Positions 49,918 through 58,143 of a DNA stretch of 64,000 bases are shown here, piece by piece. Position 1 is the first letter of the stretch. Every line of letters starts with the position of its first letter. The position numbers and the translations under genes were made by a program. Under the pieces are notes generated by a model. The model saw nothing but the letters and a program-made list of their open reading frames with translations. It did not search any database and was not told the origin of the DNA. Location: contig NZ_JAGPXL010000023.1 of the NCBI RefSeq assembly GCF_018070565.1, positions 1-64,000 on the forward strand. Direction: 5' to 3'. This stretch comes from Streptomyces sp. B93. GTDB lineage: Bacteria > Actinomycetota > Actinomycetes > Streptomycetales > Streptomycetaceae.

Positions 49918-51069
49918 TCAGCCGTCCTCCGTGAGGACGAGCCCCGACGTCGGCACCCCCGTCCCGGCCGTCACCAGCACCCGCCCGGCGCCCGCGACCT
50001 GGTTCACGGACGTGCCGCGGATCTGCCGCACCCCCTCCGCGATGCCGTTCATGCCGTGCAGGTACGCCTCGCCGAGCTGTCCGCCGTGGGTGTTCAGCGG
50101 CAGCCGCTCCTCGGCGACGAACCCGGCCGCCTCACCGGGGGCGCAGAAGCCGTACTCCTCCAGTTGCATCAGCACGAACGGGCTGAAGTGGTCGTAGAGG
50201 ACGGCCACGTCGACGTCGGCGGGGCCCAGGCGGGCGGTGCGCCAGAGCTGCCGGGCGACCACGCCCGCCTCCGGGAGCCCGGTCAGATCACCGTCGTAGA
50301 AGCTCGTCATCTGCTCGCGCGCCCGGCCCGCGCCCTGGGCGGCGGCCGCGATCACGGCGGGCGGGTGACGCAGCGCGCGGGCCCGCTCCAGCGAGGTGAC
50401 GACCAGGGCCTGGCCGCCGTCGGTCTCCTGGCAGCAGTCCAGCAACCGCAGCGGTTCGGCGATCCAGCGGGACGCGGCGTGGTCGGCGAGGGTGATCGGG
50501 CGGCCGTGGAAGTACGCCGCCGGGTTGGCCGCCGCGTACCGGCGCGCCGTCACCGCCACCGGCCCGAACGCCGCCTCGGGGGTGAGCCCGTAGGTGTGCA
50601 GGTACCGCTGGGCCGCCATCGCCACCCAGGACGCCGGGGTGAGCAGCCCGAACGGCATCACCCAGCCGAGCGCCACGCCCTCCGCCGTCGGCTCCCGGTG
50701 CCGGACGCCGGAACCGAAGCGGCGCCCCGAACGTTCATTGAACGCCCGGTAGCAGACGACGACCTCCGCCACCCCCGCCGCCACCGCCAGCGCCGCCTGC
50801 TGCACGGTGGCGCAGGCCGCGCCACCGCCGTAGTGCACTCGCGAGAAGAAGGACAGCTCACCGATCCCGGCCGCCCGGGCGACGGTGATCTCGGGGCTGG
50901 TGTCCATCGTGAAGGTCACCATGCCGTCGACGTCCGCCGGGCTCAGCCCCGCGTCGTCGAGCGCCGCGCGCACCGCCTCCACGGCCAGCCGCAGCTCGCT
51001 GCGCCCGGAGTCCTTGGAGAACTCGGTGGCGCCGATCCCGGCGACGGCGGCGTGCGGGCGGGCGCTCAT
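49918..51069 (-). CDS. Thiolase-fold lipid-transfer protein, Ltp2-like aldolase
   Basis: A 383-aa non-decarboxylating thiolase-fold protein: VAGIGATEFSKDSGRSELRL opening, VDGMVTFTMDTSPE, YGGGAACATVQQAALAVAAG, and YDHFSPFVLMQLEEYGFCAP with the Tyr/His-rich region typical of Ltp2-type steroid side-chain aldolases, closing NTHGGQLGEAYLHGMNGIAE. In mycobacteria Ltp2 acts with the DUF35 part of ChsH2; here the ChsH1-like and ChsH2-like genes are directly upstream with 4-base overlaps. The actual substrate in Streptomyces is not known and may not be a steroid. Confidence 0.8.
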   Translation of the reverse strand: MSARPHAAVAGIGATEFSKDSGRSELRLAVEAVRAALDDAGLSPADVDGMVTFTMDTSPEITVARAAGIGELSFFSRVHYGGGAACATVQQAALAVAAGVAEVVVCYRAFNERSGRRFGSGVRHREPTAEGVALGWVMPFGLLTPASWVAMAAQRYLHTYGLTPEAAFGPVAVTARRYAAANPAAYFHGRPITLADHAASRWIAEPLRLLDCCQETDGGQALVVTSLERARALRHPPAVIAAAAQGAGRAREQMTSFYDGDLTGLPEAGVVARQLWRTARLGPADVDVAVLYDHFSPFVLMQLEEYGFCAPGEAAGFVAEERLPLNTHGGQLGEAYLHGMNGIAEGVRQIRGTSVNQVAGAGRVLVTAGTGVPTSGLVLTEDG

Positions 51070-51455
51070 GCGGGGGTCCCGAGGGTGACGGTCACCGTGC
51101 CGGTGACATGCCTGCCGAGGTCGTTGTCGCCGGTCACGCGGATGACGGCGGTGTCCGCGTCGACGTCCACGACGGTGCCGGTGAGGACGAGGGTGTCGCC
51201 GGGGTGGCTGGGGGCGCCCAGGCGGATGGCCACCTTGCGGAGCGTGGCCGCGGGGCCGAGGCGGTCGGTGACATAGCGGCCGACCAGGCCGTTGGTCGTC
51301 AGGATGTTCATGAAGACGTCCGGCATGCCCGCGCGCTCGGCCGCCGCGGGGTCGTGGTGCACGTCCTGGTAGTCGCGGGAGGCGAGGGCCGCGGCGACGA
51401 CGAGGGTACGGGTGACGGGGACGGCGAGCGGCGCCAGTTCGTCTCCGGGGCTCAT
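51066..51455 (-). CDS. MaoC-like hydratase subunit, ChsH1-like
   Basis: A 129-aa hot-dog fold protein (PVTRTLVVAAALASRDYQDV, HHDPAAAERAGMPDVFMNIL). The hydratase motif is partly kept: the DYQDVHHDPAAAERAG stretch carries Asp and His in the usual places. ChsH1-type proteins pair with the N-terminal half of ChsH2 to form an enoyl-CoA hydratase. ATGA overlaps link it to both neighbours. Confidence 0.82.
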   Translation of the reverse strand: MSPGDELAPLAVPVTRTLVVAAALASRDYQDVHHDPAAAERAGMPDVFMNILTTNGLVGRYVTDRLGPAATLRKVAIRLGAPSHPGDTLVLTGTVVDVDADTAVIRVTGDNDLGRHVTGTVTVTLGTPA

Positions 51456-52498
51456 GAGGCGGCGCCCCCCTGGAACACCGGCAGCGTCAGCGTCGCGTCC
51501 CCGTCGTCGTACTCCTGGAAGACCAGCCGTACGGCCATCCCGATCCGCACCTTGTCGTACGGCACCCCGACGACGTTGCTCACGATCCGCACCCCCTCGG
51601 CGAGTTCGACGAGGGCGACCGCGTAGGGCGGGTCGAAGGCCGGGAAGGGCGGGTGGTGCAGGACGACGTACGAGTACACGGTGCCGTCCCCGCCCGCGGC
51701 CACGGTGTCCCAGTCGAGCCCGCCGCAGCCGCCGCATCCCGGCAGCCAGGGGAACCGCAGGGTCCGGCAGCCGGTGCAGCGCTGGATGAGGAGGCGGTGC
51801 CGTCGTACACCGTCCCAGAAGCCGGAGTTGTCGCGGTTGACGACGGGGCGGGGGCGGGCGGGGCGGGCGGGGGTCGGCTGTGCGGGCCTTGCGGACCTTG
51901 CGGGTGGGTCGGGCCGGTCAGGCCGGTCGGGTCGATCGGGTCGTGGGCGCGGGGCGTACTTGAGGATGCGGAAGCGATGGGTCCCGACGAGTTCGCGCCC
52001 ATGCCGTTCACGGACGTCCATCCGCGTGGTGACGAAGTACCCGGTACCCAGGCGGGTCGTCTTCCGCTCCGACACCGACTCGATGACCGAGTCGAAGGTG
52101 ATCTCGTCCCCCGGCCGCAGGGGGCGCAGATACTCCTGCTCGCAGTCGGTGGCGACGACGGAGGTGCAGCCCGCTTCGTCGAGGAGGCCGAGGAGTTCGT
52201 CGTAGGCGGGGGTACGACCGCCGCGCCCCCACCTCTCCCCTTCTCCGTCCCTCTCCCCTTCCCCTCCCCTCTCCCCTTCCCCCTCCCCATGGCCGGAGAG
52301 TCCGCCCATGGTCCACACCTGGAGCATGGGGGGCGGGGCGATGGCGTCGGGGCCGGTGTAGGCGGGGTTGGCGTCGCCGATGGCCTCGCACCAGTGCCGC
52401 ATCATGGGGCGGTTGACGGGGTCCTTGCCGACCCCGTCGACGACGGCGGGCCGGCCTTCGTAGCCCTTCAGACGCGCGGCGAGGGGATCGTGGGACAC
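51452..52498 (-). CDS. MaoC-DUF35 fusion, ChsH2-like
   Basis: A 348-aa protein: MaoC-type hot-dog half (about 1-195, PVNRPMMRHWCEAIGDANPA, YLRPLRPGDEITFDSVIESV), a Pro/Arg-rich linker with repeated PDRPDRP (about 190-225) and a DUF35 zinc-ribbon/OB half (about 226-345; CTGCRTLRFPWLPGCGGCG with four Cys). Residues about 67-91 are an extra Gly/Glu/Arg-rich insert inside the hot-dog half. GTG 52498 has GGGAGG upstream. It is the first gene of the three-gene operon and lies behind a CTGAC/GTCAG operator-like repeat. Confidence 0.85.
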   Translation of the reverse strand: MSHDPLAARLKGYEGRPAVVDGVGKDPVNRPMMRHWCEAIGDANPAYTGPDAIAPPPMLQVWTMGGLSGHGEGEGERGGEGERDGEGERWGRGGRTPAYDELLGLLDEAGCTSVVATDCEQEYLRPLRPGDEITFDSVIESVSERKTTRLGTGYFVTTRMDVRERHGRELVGTHRFRILKYAPRPRPDRPDRPDRPDPPARSARPAQPTPARPARPRPVVNRDNSGFWDGVRRHRLLIQRCTGCRTLRFPWLPGCGGCGGLDWDTVAAGGDGTVYSYVVLHHPPFPAFDPPYAVALVELAEGVRIVSNVVGVPYDKVRIGMAVRLVFQEYDDGDATLTLPVFQGGAAS

Positions 52499-52550
52499 GG
52501 CGCGCCCTCCCTGGAGAGGCTGAGGCGAATCGATCACGGCAGGGCCATTT

Positions 52551-52582
52551 CTGACTGTCCGTCAGATAGTGCCACCTGTCAA
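52551..52582 (-). promoter_or_regulatory. Promoter and operator of the ChsH/Ltp2-like operon
   Basis: CTGACtgtccGTCAG (52551-52565) is an inverted repeat. On the minus strand TTGACA (52577-52582) with GACAGT 17 bases later makes a plausible promoter whose -10 box overlaps the repeat, as for a TetR-type repressor site. Confidence 0.55.
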
Positions 52583-52677
52583 GGTACGCTCCACACACAC
52601 CTGCGCGGCGGTACCGGAGCACCGCCGCGCAAGCTGACCTTGTTCACCCCACGGAGCACGCCCATCAGGGCGTCAGC

Positions 52678-53004
52678 TCACCACCACAGCGGCGTGAAGC
52701 TGACGGCGGTGTTGTCGTTGCCCTGGTTGACGGCCGTGAAGGCGGAGCCGTCGACCTGCGCGGTGTTGCTCTGGTTCGAGGCGCCGGCGCCGATCGCCTG
52801 CTGCTGGGTGGTGGACGAGTTGCCGCTGTTGTCGCCACCGACGCCGCTGCCGAGGACCCCCGCGAACGCGTTGGTGACGGCCGCACTCGATCCGTTGTCC
52901 GCGAAGGAGCCGTTGTCAGCGGTCGCGGCACCGGAGAAGAGGGCGGCGGCGAGCGGCAGGGCGGAGACAGCGGCGATGACGCGGGCGGTACGGATGCTTG
53001 CCAT
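52678..53004 (-). CDS. nepA: NepA, secreted cell-wall protein of aerial hyphae
   Basis: A 108-aa exported protein: signal peptide (about 1-29, MASIRTARVIAAVSALPLAA, cleavage near ATA/DNG), then a small mature part rich in Asn, Gly, Ser and Gln (DNGSFADNGSSAAVTNAFAG, NSGNSSTTQQQAIGAGASNQ, ending TPLWW). I recognise it as NepA, in S. coelicolor a SigN-dependent, wall-bound protein that helps keep spores dormant. The composition resembles amyloid-like structural proteins without Cys. AGGAGGAA precedes the ATG. Identification is from memory of SCO4002. Confidence 0.8.
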   Translation of the reverse strand: MASIRTARVIAAVSALPLAAALFSGAATADNGSFADNGSSAAVTNAFAGVLGSGVGGDNSGNSSTTQQQAIGAGASNQSNTAQVDGSAFTAVNQGNDNTAVSFTPLWW

Positions 53005-53402
53005 GTTGTGTTCCTCCAGAACCAGGTACGCGGGACATGCACGCAGGCGGACTGTTCGACCGCGGATGCGTGAAGTAGGGCTGTCACCGGGGCAGTTGGC
53101 CGACCACCTCGGTGCGGTGAGCACGACGTCGCGAGACCAGAGTTGCCCACCGAATCCCCGGCGAACCACCCCGGAAGCCATGATTCGCCCCCAAGCGTGA
53201 TGACATGTCGATAAACCCCTTTCGCCACTTCAGTCCCCCACTTCAGGACAGTCCGGACCACTCCCCCGCCCCCCACCCCAAGCGCCGCAAGCGCTGAAGC
53301 GTTCCGCCACGTTTCCGGCCAACTTCCCCACCCCGGCGCGTCGAGCCGCCCGCCCTCCCCTCCCCCCTTCCCATCCTCGAACAAACGTACGAAACTAAGG
53401 CC
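53005..53402. other. Divergent promoter region of nepA and the Prim-Pol gene
   Basis: 398 bp without a gene. It contains ACATGT at 53203-53208 in the context CGACATGTCA on the minus strand, the same extended motif as in the sigN upstream palindrome. No clear SigB-type boxes were found for nepA. The pyrimidine-rich part (53261-53360) shows no structure that I can name. Confidence 0.5.
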
Positions 53403-54302
53403 ATGGCCACCACCAACCGGCAGGCCACCACCCTGGCCCTCGCCCACGCCCTGACCGCCGCCGAGCGCGGCCTGGCCGTCATCCCCCTGTCCCGCACCAA
53501 GCTCCCGGCCCTGCGCTCCCCGCACCGCGGCGACCCCGCGGCTCCGCCCTGCCACGGCGAGTGCGGCCGCTTCGGACACGGGGTGTACGACGCCTCCACC
53601 GACCCGCGCCGCATCCGCGAACTGTTCGCCGCCGCTCCCTGGGCCACCGGCTACGGCATCGCCTGCGGCCTGCCCCCGCACCAGTTGATCGGCGTCGACC
53701 TGGACACCAAGTCGGGCACGGACTCCTCGGCCGCCCTGCGCGAGCTGGCCCTGCGCCACCTCTTCACGATCCCGCCCACCGTGGTCGTACTCACCCCCAG
53801 CGGTGGCCGCCACCTCTGGCTGACCGGCCCCCGCGACGTGGTCATCCCCAATTCGGCGGGCCGCCTCGCCCCCGGCATCGACATCCGCGGCGCGGGCGGC
53901 TACCTGGTCGGCCCCGGCTCCCGCACCGACCACGGCACGTACACCACGGCCCCCGGCACCGGCCACCTCCCCCCGGCCCCCTGCCCCCGCGCCCTGCTCC
54001 GCCTGCTCCTCCCCCCACCCCGCCCGCAGGGCACCACGGCGGCCCGTCCCCCCGCCCACGGCCAGGGCCTGATCCACTTCGTCCAGGCAGCCCACGAGGG
54101 CCAGCGCAACACCCGCCTCTTCTGGGCAGCCTGCCGCGCCTACGAGAACGGCCTGACTCCTGACCTGCTCCCCGCCCTGATCGAAGCGGCCCGTGCCACC
54201 GGCCTCACAGAGCAGGAGGCCCGCGCAACAATCGCCTCAGCGTCCCGCCTGACGACCCACCGCCCACAAACCCCCCACGAGACCCCCCGCTGGGCCCCCT
54301 AA
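53403..54302 (+). CDS. Bifunctional primase/polymerase (Prim-Pol, AEP) domain protein
   Basis: A 299-aa protein with the AEP fold pattern: WATGYGIACGLPPHQLIGVD then LDTKSG (DxD-type catalytic pair near residue 100), TPSGGRHLWLTGP (His of the motif II region, near 138) and GIDIRGAGGYLVGPGS (motif III Asp). A C-terminal helical part (EGQRNTRLFWAACRAYENGL) is of the type linked to plasmid primases. No helicase part or replicon genes lie nearby. It may act in repair or be a leftover of a plasmid or phage. Confidence 0.85.
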   Translation: MATTNRQATTLALAHALTAAERGLAVIPLSRTKLPALRSPHRGDPAAPPCHGECGRFGHGVYDASTDPRRIRELFAAAPWATGYGIACGLPPHQLIGVDLDTKSGTDSSAALRELALRHLFTIPPTVVVLTPSGGRHLWLTGPRDVVIPNSAGRLAPGIDIRGAGGYLVGPGSRTDHGTYTTAPGTGHLPPAPCPRALLRLLLPPPRPQGTTAARPPAHGQGLIHFVQAAHEGQRNTRLFWAACRAYENGLTPDLLPALIEAARATGLTEQEARATIASASRLTTHRPQTPHETPRWAP

Positions 54303-54407
54303 GATGAGCGCCCTGCCCGGACGCCCTCTTGACGGAGCTGAACACGAGGGCCGCCGAAGCGGCACCGCACCCTGAAACACCAGGCCCCGCCCACCCCGCG
54401 AACAACA

Positions 54408-54440
54408 CGGCCCCCGACCGTCTTACCTGGTCAGGGGCCG
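54408..54440 (-). terminator. Terminator of tRNA-Ser(TGA)
   Basis: CGGCCCCCGACC (54408-54419) and GGTCAGGGGCCG (54429-54440) pair with one mismatch, 11 bases beyond the tRNA 3' end. Confidence 0.65.
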
Positions 54441-54450
54441 CTTGCATGTG

Positions 54451-54535
54451 CGGTGGGTGTGGGATTTGAACCCACGGTGACTCGCGCCACGACGGTTTTC
54501 AAGACCGTTCCCTTAGGCCGCTCGGGCAACCCACC
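54451..54535 (-). tRNA. tRNA-Ser(TGA)
   Basis: An 85-nt class II tRNA. Acceptor GGTGGGT/ACCCACC pairs fully, discriminator G. The anticodon loop CTTGAAA gives TGA. The variable arm and T-arm GGTTCAAATCC are normal. It is the third tRNA-Ser gene in the window (with CGA and GCT). Confidence 0.97.
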
Positions 54536-54628
54536 CTTGCTCCGCCCGCCAGGGGCCGGAGCGGGTACAGCGTACCGGGCGACGCCAGGGGCGTGGGGGT
54601 GTTGGTCGGTGGGTGGGACACCAGGGCG

Positions 54629-56185
54629 TCAGCTGTCGCCCACTCGGGAGTCCAGGGTGACCTCCACCGTGTTGGTCTTGCCGTTGCGTTCGTAGGTGAG
54701 GGTGACCTTGTCGCCCGGCTTGTGGGTCCAGATCTCGCCGATCAGGGTGGGGCCGGAGTCGATGACCCGGTCGTCGAGCTTGGTGATGACGTCGCCGGGC
54801 TTGAGGCCCGCGCGGTCGGCCGGGCCGCCCGGCTCCACGGGCTCGGAGCCGCCCGCCCCGGTGTCCGTGATCTTCGCGCCGTCCGTGGTGTCCTCCAGGG
54901 AGACGGAGGCGCCGATACGGGCGTACACCGGCTTGCCGTTCTTGATCAGTTCCTGGGCGACGTACTTGGCCTGGTTGATCGGGATGGCGAAGCCCAGGCC
55001 GATGGAGCCGGACTGGCCGGTGCCGAAGCCGCCGTTGCCGCTGGACTGGATCGCGGAGTTGATCCCGATCACGTTGCCCTGCGCGTCCAGCAGCGGGCCT
55101 CCGGAGTTGCCGGGGTTGATGGACGCGTCGGTCTGGAGGGCGCTCATGTACGACGCCTGGCTGCCGGAGCCGTCGCTGGAGGCGACGGGGCGGTTCTTGG
55201 CGCTGATGATGCCCGTGGTGACCGTGTTGGACAGGCCGAAGGGGGCGCCGATCGCGATCGTGGAGTCGCCGACCGCGACCTTGTCCGAGTCGCCCAGCGT
55301 CAGGGGCTTCAGGTTGGACGGGGCGTTGTCCAGCTTGATGACCGCCACGTCGTAGCCCTGCGCGTTGCCGACCACCTCGGCGTCGTACTTCTTGCCGTCC
55401 GGGAAGGTGACCGAGACCTTGCCGCCGTCGACCGCGTCCGCCACCACGTGGTTGTTCGTGACGATGTGGCCCTCGGTGTCGAAGACGAAGCCCGTGCCGG
55501 TGCCGCCCTCGCCGCTGCTGCTCTCCGCCTCGATGGTGACGGTGCTGGGCAGCGCCTTGGCGGCGACCGCCGCGACCGTGCCGGGCTCGCGCTTGAAGTC
55601 GCCGCCGCTGTCGGGGGCGGAGACCGTCGTCGAGCTGGTGCCGTCGTCGTTCTTGGCCAGGGTGTAGCCGATGCCGCCGCCCAGGCCGCCCGCGACCAGC
55701 GCGGCCACCAGGACCGCGGCGAGCAGTCCGCCGCGCCCGCCTCGGGACCGCTTGGCGGGGGGAGGGGTGGTGGCCTGGGGGTCGTGGTAGGCGGCGCCCC
55801 ACGGCTGCTGCCCCGGGTCGTGCGGGTTGCCATACGGGTTGCCGTGCGGGTCGTCGTGCCGGCTGCCTTGCTGGTCGTTGTACAGACCGCCGTACTGGCC
55901 CCCCTGTGCGCCGCCGTGCTGGCTGTCGTGCTGGCCGCCGTACGGGTCGCCCTGCTGGCCGCCCTGTGCGCCGCCCTCGGCCGTCGTCGCCTGGGGCGCG
56001 GGCGGCGGGTATGCCGCGGGGGGCGGCGGCCAGTTGGCGTCCGGGGCCGAGCCCTCGTGCCCGGCTCCGGGCGGCGGTGGCGTCGGGGCGTCGCCCGCCT
56101 GCGGGGAAGCTGCGGGGGTGTCCACCGGCACGGGGGGTGCAGACGGGGCCGGGGGTACCTCAGTGCCCTCGTTCTCGGTGCTCAC
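54629..56185 (-). CDS. HtrA/DegP-like membrane serine protease with PDZ domain
   Basis: A 518-aa protein: a long cytosolic Pro/Gly/Gln-rich N-terminus (about 1-148), one membrane helix (about 150-175, GLLAAVLVAALVAGGLGGGI), an extracytoplasmic trypsin-like domain with His in TNNHVV (about 245), Asp in YDVAVIKLD (about 280) and Ser in GNSGGP (about 359), and a PDZ domain (about 430-510, GPADRAGLKPGDVITKLDDR). It degrades or refolds damaged exported proteins. GTG 56185 is preceded by GAGGAGAAG. An AT-rich divergent promoter region lies upstream. Confidence 0.94.
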   Translation of the reverse strand: MSTENEGTEVPPAPSAPPVPVDTPAASPQAGDAPTPPPPGAGHEGSAPDANWPPPPAAYPPPAPQATTAEGGAQGGQQGDPYGGQHDSQHGGAQGGQYGGLYNDQQGSRHDDPHGNPYGNPHDPGQQPWGAAYHDPQATTPPPAKRSRGGRGGLLAAVLVAALVAGGLGGGIGYTLAKNDDGTSSTTVSAPDSGGDFKREPGTVAAVAAKALPSTVTIEAESSSGEGGTGTGFVFDTEGHIVTNNHVVADAVDGGKVSVTFPDGKKYDAEVVGNAQGYDVAVIKLDNAPSNLKPLTLGDSDKVAVGDSTIAIGAPFGLSNTVTTGIISAKNRPVASSDGSGSQASYMSALQTDASINPGNSGGPLLDAQGNVIGINSAIQSSGNGGFGTGQSGSIGLGFAIPINQAKYVAQELIKNGKPVYARIGASVSLEDTTDGAKITDTGAGGSEPVEPGGPADRAGLKPGDVITKLDDRVIDSGPTLIGEIWTHKPGDKVTLTYERNGKTNTVEVTLDSRVGDS

Positions 56186-56292
56186 AGCTCTTCTCCTCGA
56201 TCCACGGCTGGGTGGCTATGTGTTTGTATGCGGTCAGCTTTTCCCACGGGCCATCAGGGCACCATAAACGGTCGCTGTGGACTCACGACCAT

Positions 56293-56340
56293 CCTTTATA
56301 TAAGACATTTACGAACAAGAATATGCATCCGCGATAAAAG
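56293..56340. promoter_or_regulatory. AT-rich promoter island between htrA-like and GDPD genes
   Basis: About 48 bases of exceptional AT content (TTTATATAAGAC, TTTACG, GATAAAAG) in an otherwise very GC-rich region, located between two divergent genes. It probably contains their promoters. Confidence 0.5.
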
Positions 56341-56417
56341 TGGATGAGCCGCCGGGTGTGGGCGGACGCCACCCCACCCGCCCGGATACCCCGTCCCGGT
56401 GGCACCATGACGCGGTG

Positions 56418-57245
56418 ATGACTCACGCACGCCAGCAGCGGATCCAGGTCGTCGCGCACCGCGGCGCCTCCGAAGACGCGCCCGAGCACACCCTGGCCGC
56501 GTACAAGAAGGCGATCGAGGACGGCGCCGACGCCCTGGAGTGCGATGTGCGGCTGACCGCCGACGGCCATCTCGTCTGTGTGCACGACCGCCGCGTCAAC
56601 CGGACGTCCAACGGCCGCGGCGCCGTCTCCGCCCTGGAACTCTCCGACCTCGCCGCCCTGGACTTCGGCTCCTGGAAGAACCGCGACGCCTGGCGCGGCC
56701 GGGACGAGGAGCCGGACTGGGAGCACCGCCCGGAAGACCCCGCCGACACCTCCGTACTCACCCTGGAGCGGCTGCTCGAACTCGTCGCCGACGCCGGGCG
56801 CCCGGTCGAGCTGGCCATCGAGACCAAGCACCCCACGCGGTGGGCCGGCCAGGTCGAGGAGCGGCTCCTGCTGCTGCTCAAGAGGTTCGGTCTGGACGCG
56901 CCGCGCACGCCGGAGGAGTCCCCGGTGCGGATCATGAGCTTTTCGGCGCGCTCCCTGCACCGCGTCCGCGTCGCCTCCCCGACGCTGCCGACGGTCTCCC
57001 TCATGCAGTTCGTCACACCACGGCTGCGCGACGGTCGGCTGCCGGAGGGCGTAGGGATCGCGGGCCCCTCGATCCGGCTGGTGCGCAACCACCCGGTGTA
57101 CGTCGAGCGGCTGAAGCGGGCCGGGCACCAGGTGCACGTCTGGACCGTGAACGAGCCCGAGGACGTCGACCTCTGCGTCGACCTGGGCATCGACGCCATC
57201 ATCACCAACCGCCCGCGCGAGGTGCTGCGCCGCCTCGGCCGCTGA
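56418..57245 (+). CDS. Glycerophosphodiester phosphodiesterase
   Basis: A 275-aa cytosolic enzyme that splits glycerophosphodiesters into glycerol 3-phosphate and an alcohol. The active-site elements are VVAHRGASEDAPEHT (His and Glu, about residues 11-25), ALECDVRLTADG (metal-binding Glu/Asp, about 40-51), VCVHD (about 55-59), ELAIETKHP (about 135-143) and VHVWTVNEPEDV. It is a TIM barrel of typical length. ATG 56418 directly follows a GTG; no signal peptide is seen. Confidence 0.93.
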   Translation: MTHARQQRIQVVAHRGASEDAPEHTLAAYKKAIEDGADALECDVRLTADGHLVCVHDRRVNRTSNGRGAVSALELSDLAALDFGSWKNRDAWRGRDEEPDWEHRPEDPADTSVLTLERLLELVADAGRPVELAIETKHPTRWAGQVEERLLLLLKRFGLDAPRTPEESPVRIMSFSARSLHRVRVASPTLPTVSLMQFVTPRLRDGRLPEGVGIAGPSIRLVRNHPVYVERLKRAGHQVHVWTVNEPEDVDLCVDLGIDAIITNRPREVLRRLGR

Positions 57246-57401
57246 GATCGCCTGCCCGCCGCACCCGTCACGGGGAGTGCTCCGGCGCGTTCGTTACGTG
57301 TTCGATCGTTGCGAATGCGTCACCGGAAGAGGATTGGCCGGTTTCCGGTACAGGCCAATGGGGCATCCACTCGATGGCGTGGGGCGAAGGAGGTCTCGGG
57401 G

Positions 57402-57953
57402 GTGGCGTTGGTGGTGGCACAGGAGGTGCCCACGTCGTCGAGCATGGCCGTACCCCATGGCCCTGCGGGCGTGGGGGAGGCAAGACATCGGATGCGGGCG
57501 CAGCTGCGCCGCGGCGGTGTGGCGGAATCGGTCATCGACGACGCCGTACTGATCCTTTCCGAACTGCTGAGCAACGCCTGCAAACACGGGCGGCCCCTGG
57601 GCGACGCCCTCTCCGGCGACGGTGACGTACGGGCCGCCTGGCGCGTCGACCCCGGCGGACGGCTCGTCGTCGAGGTGACGGACGGCGGCGGCCCGACCCG
57701 CCCGGCCCCCGCGACCCCCTCGGTCACGGCGCACGGCGGCCGGGGGCTGAACATCATCACCGCTCTCGCAGACGACTGGGGCGTACGGGACGACGTCCGC
57801 GGCGAGGTCACGGTCTGGGTCGTCGTCCATGACGACGTGTACGACCCCGACGCCGGGCGGCGCCGTGACGACTTCGCCACCCGGATCACCGCCCCGCCGA
57901 TATCGGCCCTCCCGGACCTGGACTTCGCGGACGCCTTCGACGAACTCGACTGA
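57402..57953 (+). CDS. RsbW-like ATP-binding protein (HATPase)
   Basis: A 183-aa protein with a GHKL ATPase domain: DDAVLILSELLSNACKHGRP (N box, about 47-65), VEVTDGGGP (G1, about 92-100) and AHGGRGLNIITALADDWGVR (G2, about 112-131). Such proteins act as anti-sigma factors or sensor partners in Streptomyces; a partner sigma or PP2C is not directly next to it, though a PP2C phosphatase lies at 61266. GTG 57402 is chosen because AAGGAGG lies 8 bases upstream; ATG 57315 in frame is the alternative start. Confidence 0.85.
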   Translation: MALVVAQEVPTSSSMAVPHGPAGVGEARHRMRAQLRRGGVAESVIDDAVLILSELLSNACKHGRPLGDALSGDGDVRAAWRVDPGGRLVVEVTDGGGPTRPAPATPSVTAHGGRGLNIITALADDWGVRDDVRGEVTVWVVVHDDVYDPDAGRRRDDFATRITAPPISALPDLDFADAFDELD

Positions 57954-58143
57954 GGGGGCCGGGCTGAGGGACCTCGACTGAGGGGCCTGGGCTGAGGGGC
58001 CCCGGCCCGCGCCCCTCACCCTCACCCCCGGTCCCGCCCGTTCCCGCCCCGCCCCCGAAGTTCGTCCACAGGGTCCCGCTGCCCGTGGCGTGAACGGCTA
58101 GGCTCCCGGCGTACCAGACGAGCCTTTCCGGGAGACACCCACC

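Noticed and set aside
53005-53402. SigN-type promoter for nepA
   Set aside because: GTTT occurs in GGTTTATCG on the minus strand, but no GGGTAT-like box follows at 14-16 bases.
54593-56347. 584-aa open frame antisense to the HtrA-like protease
   Set aside because: It has Gly/Val/Leu/Ala-rich nonsense composition and lies fully opposite a protease with an intact catalytic triad.
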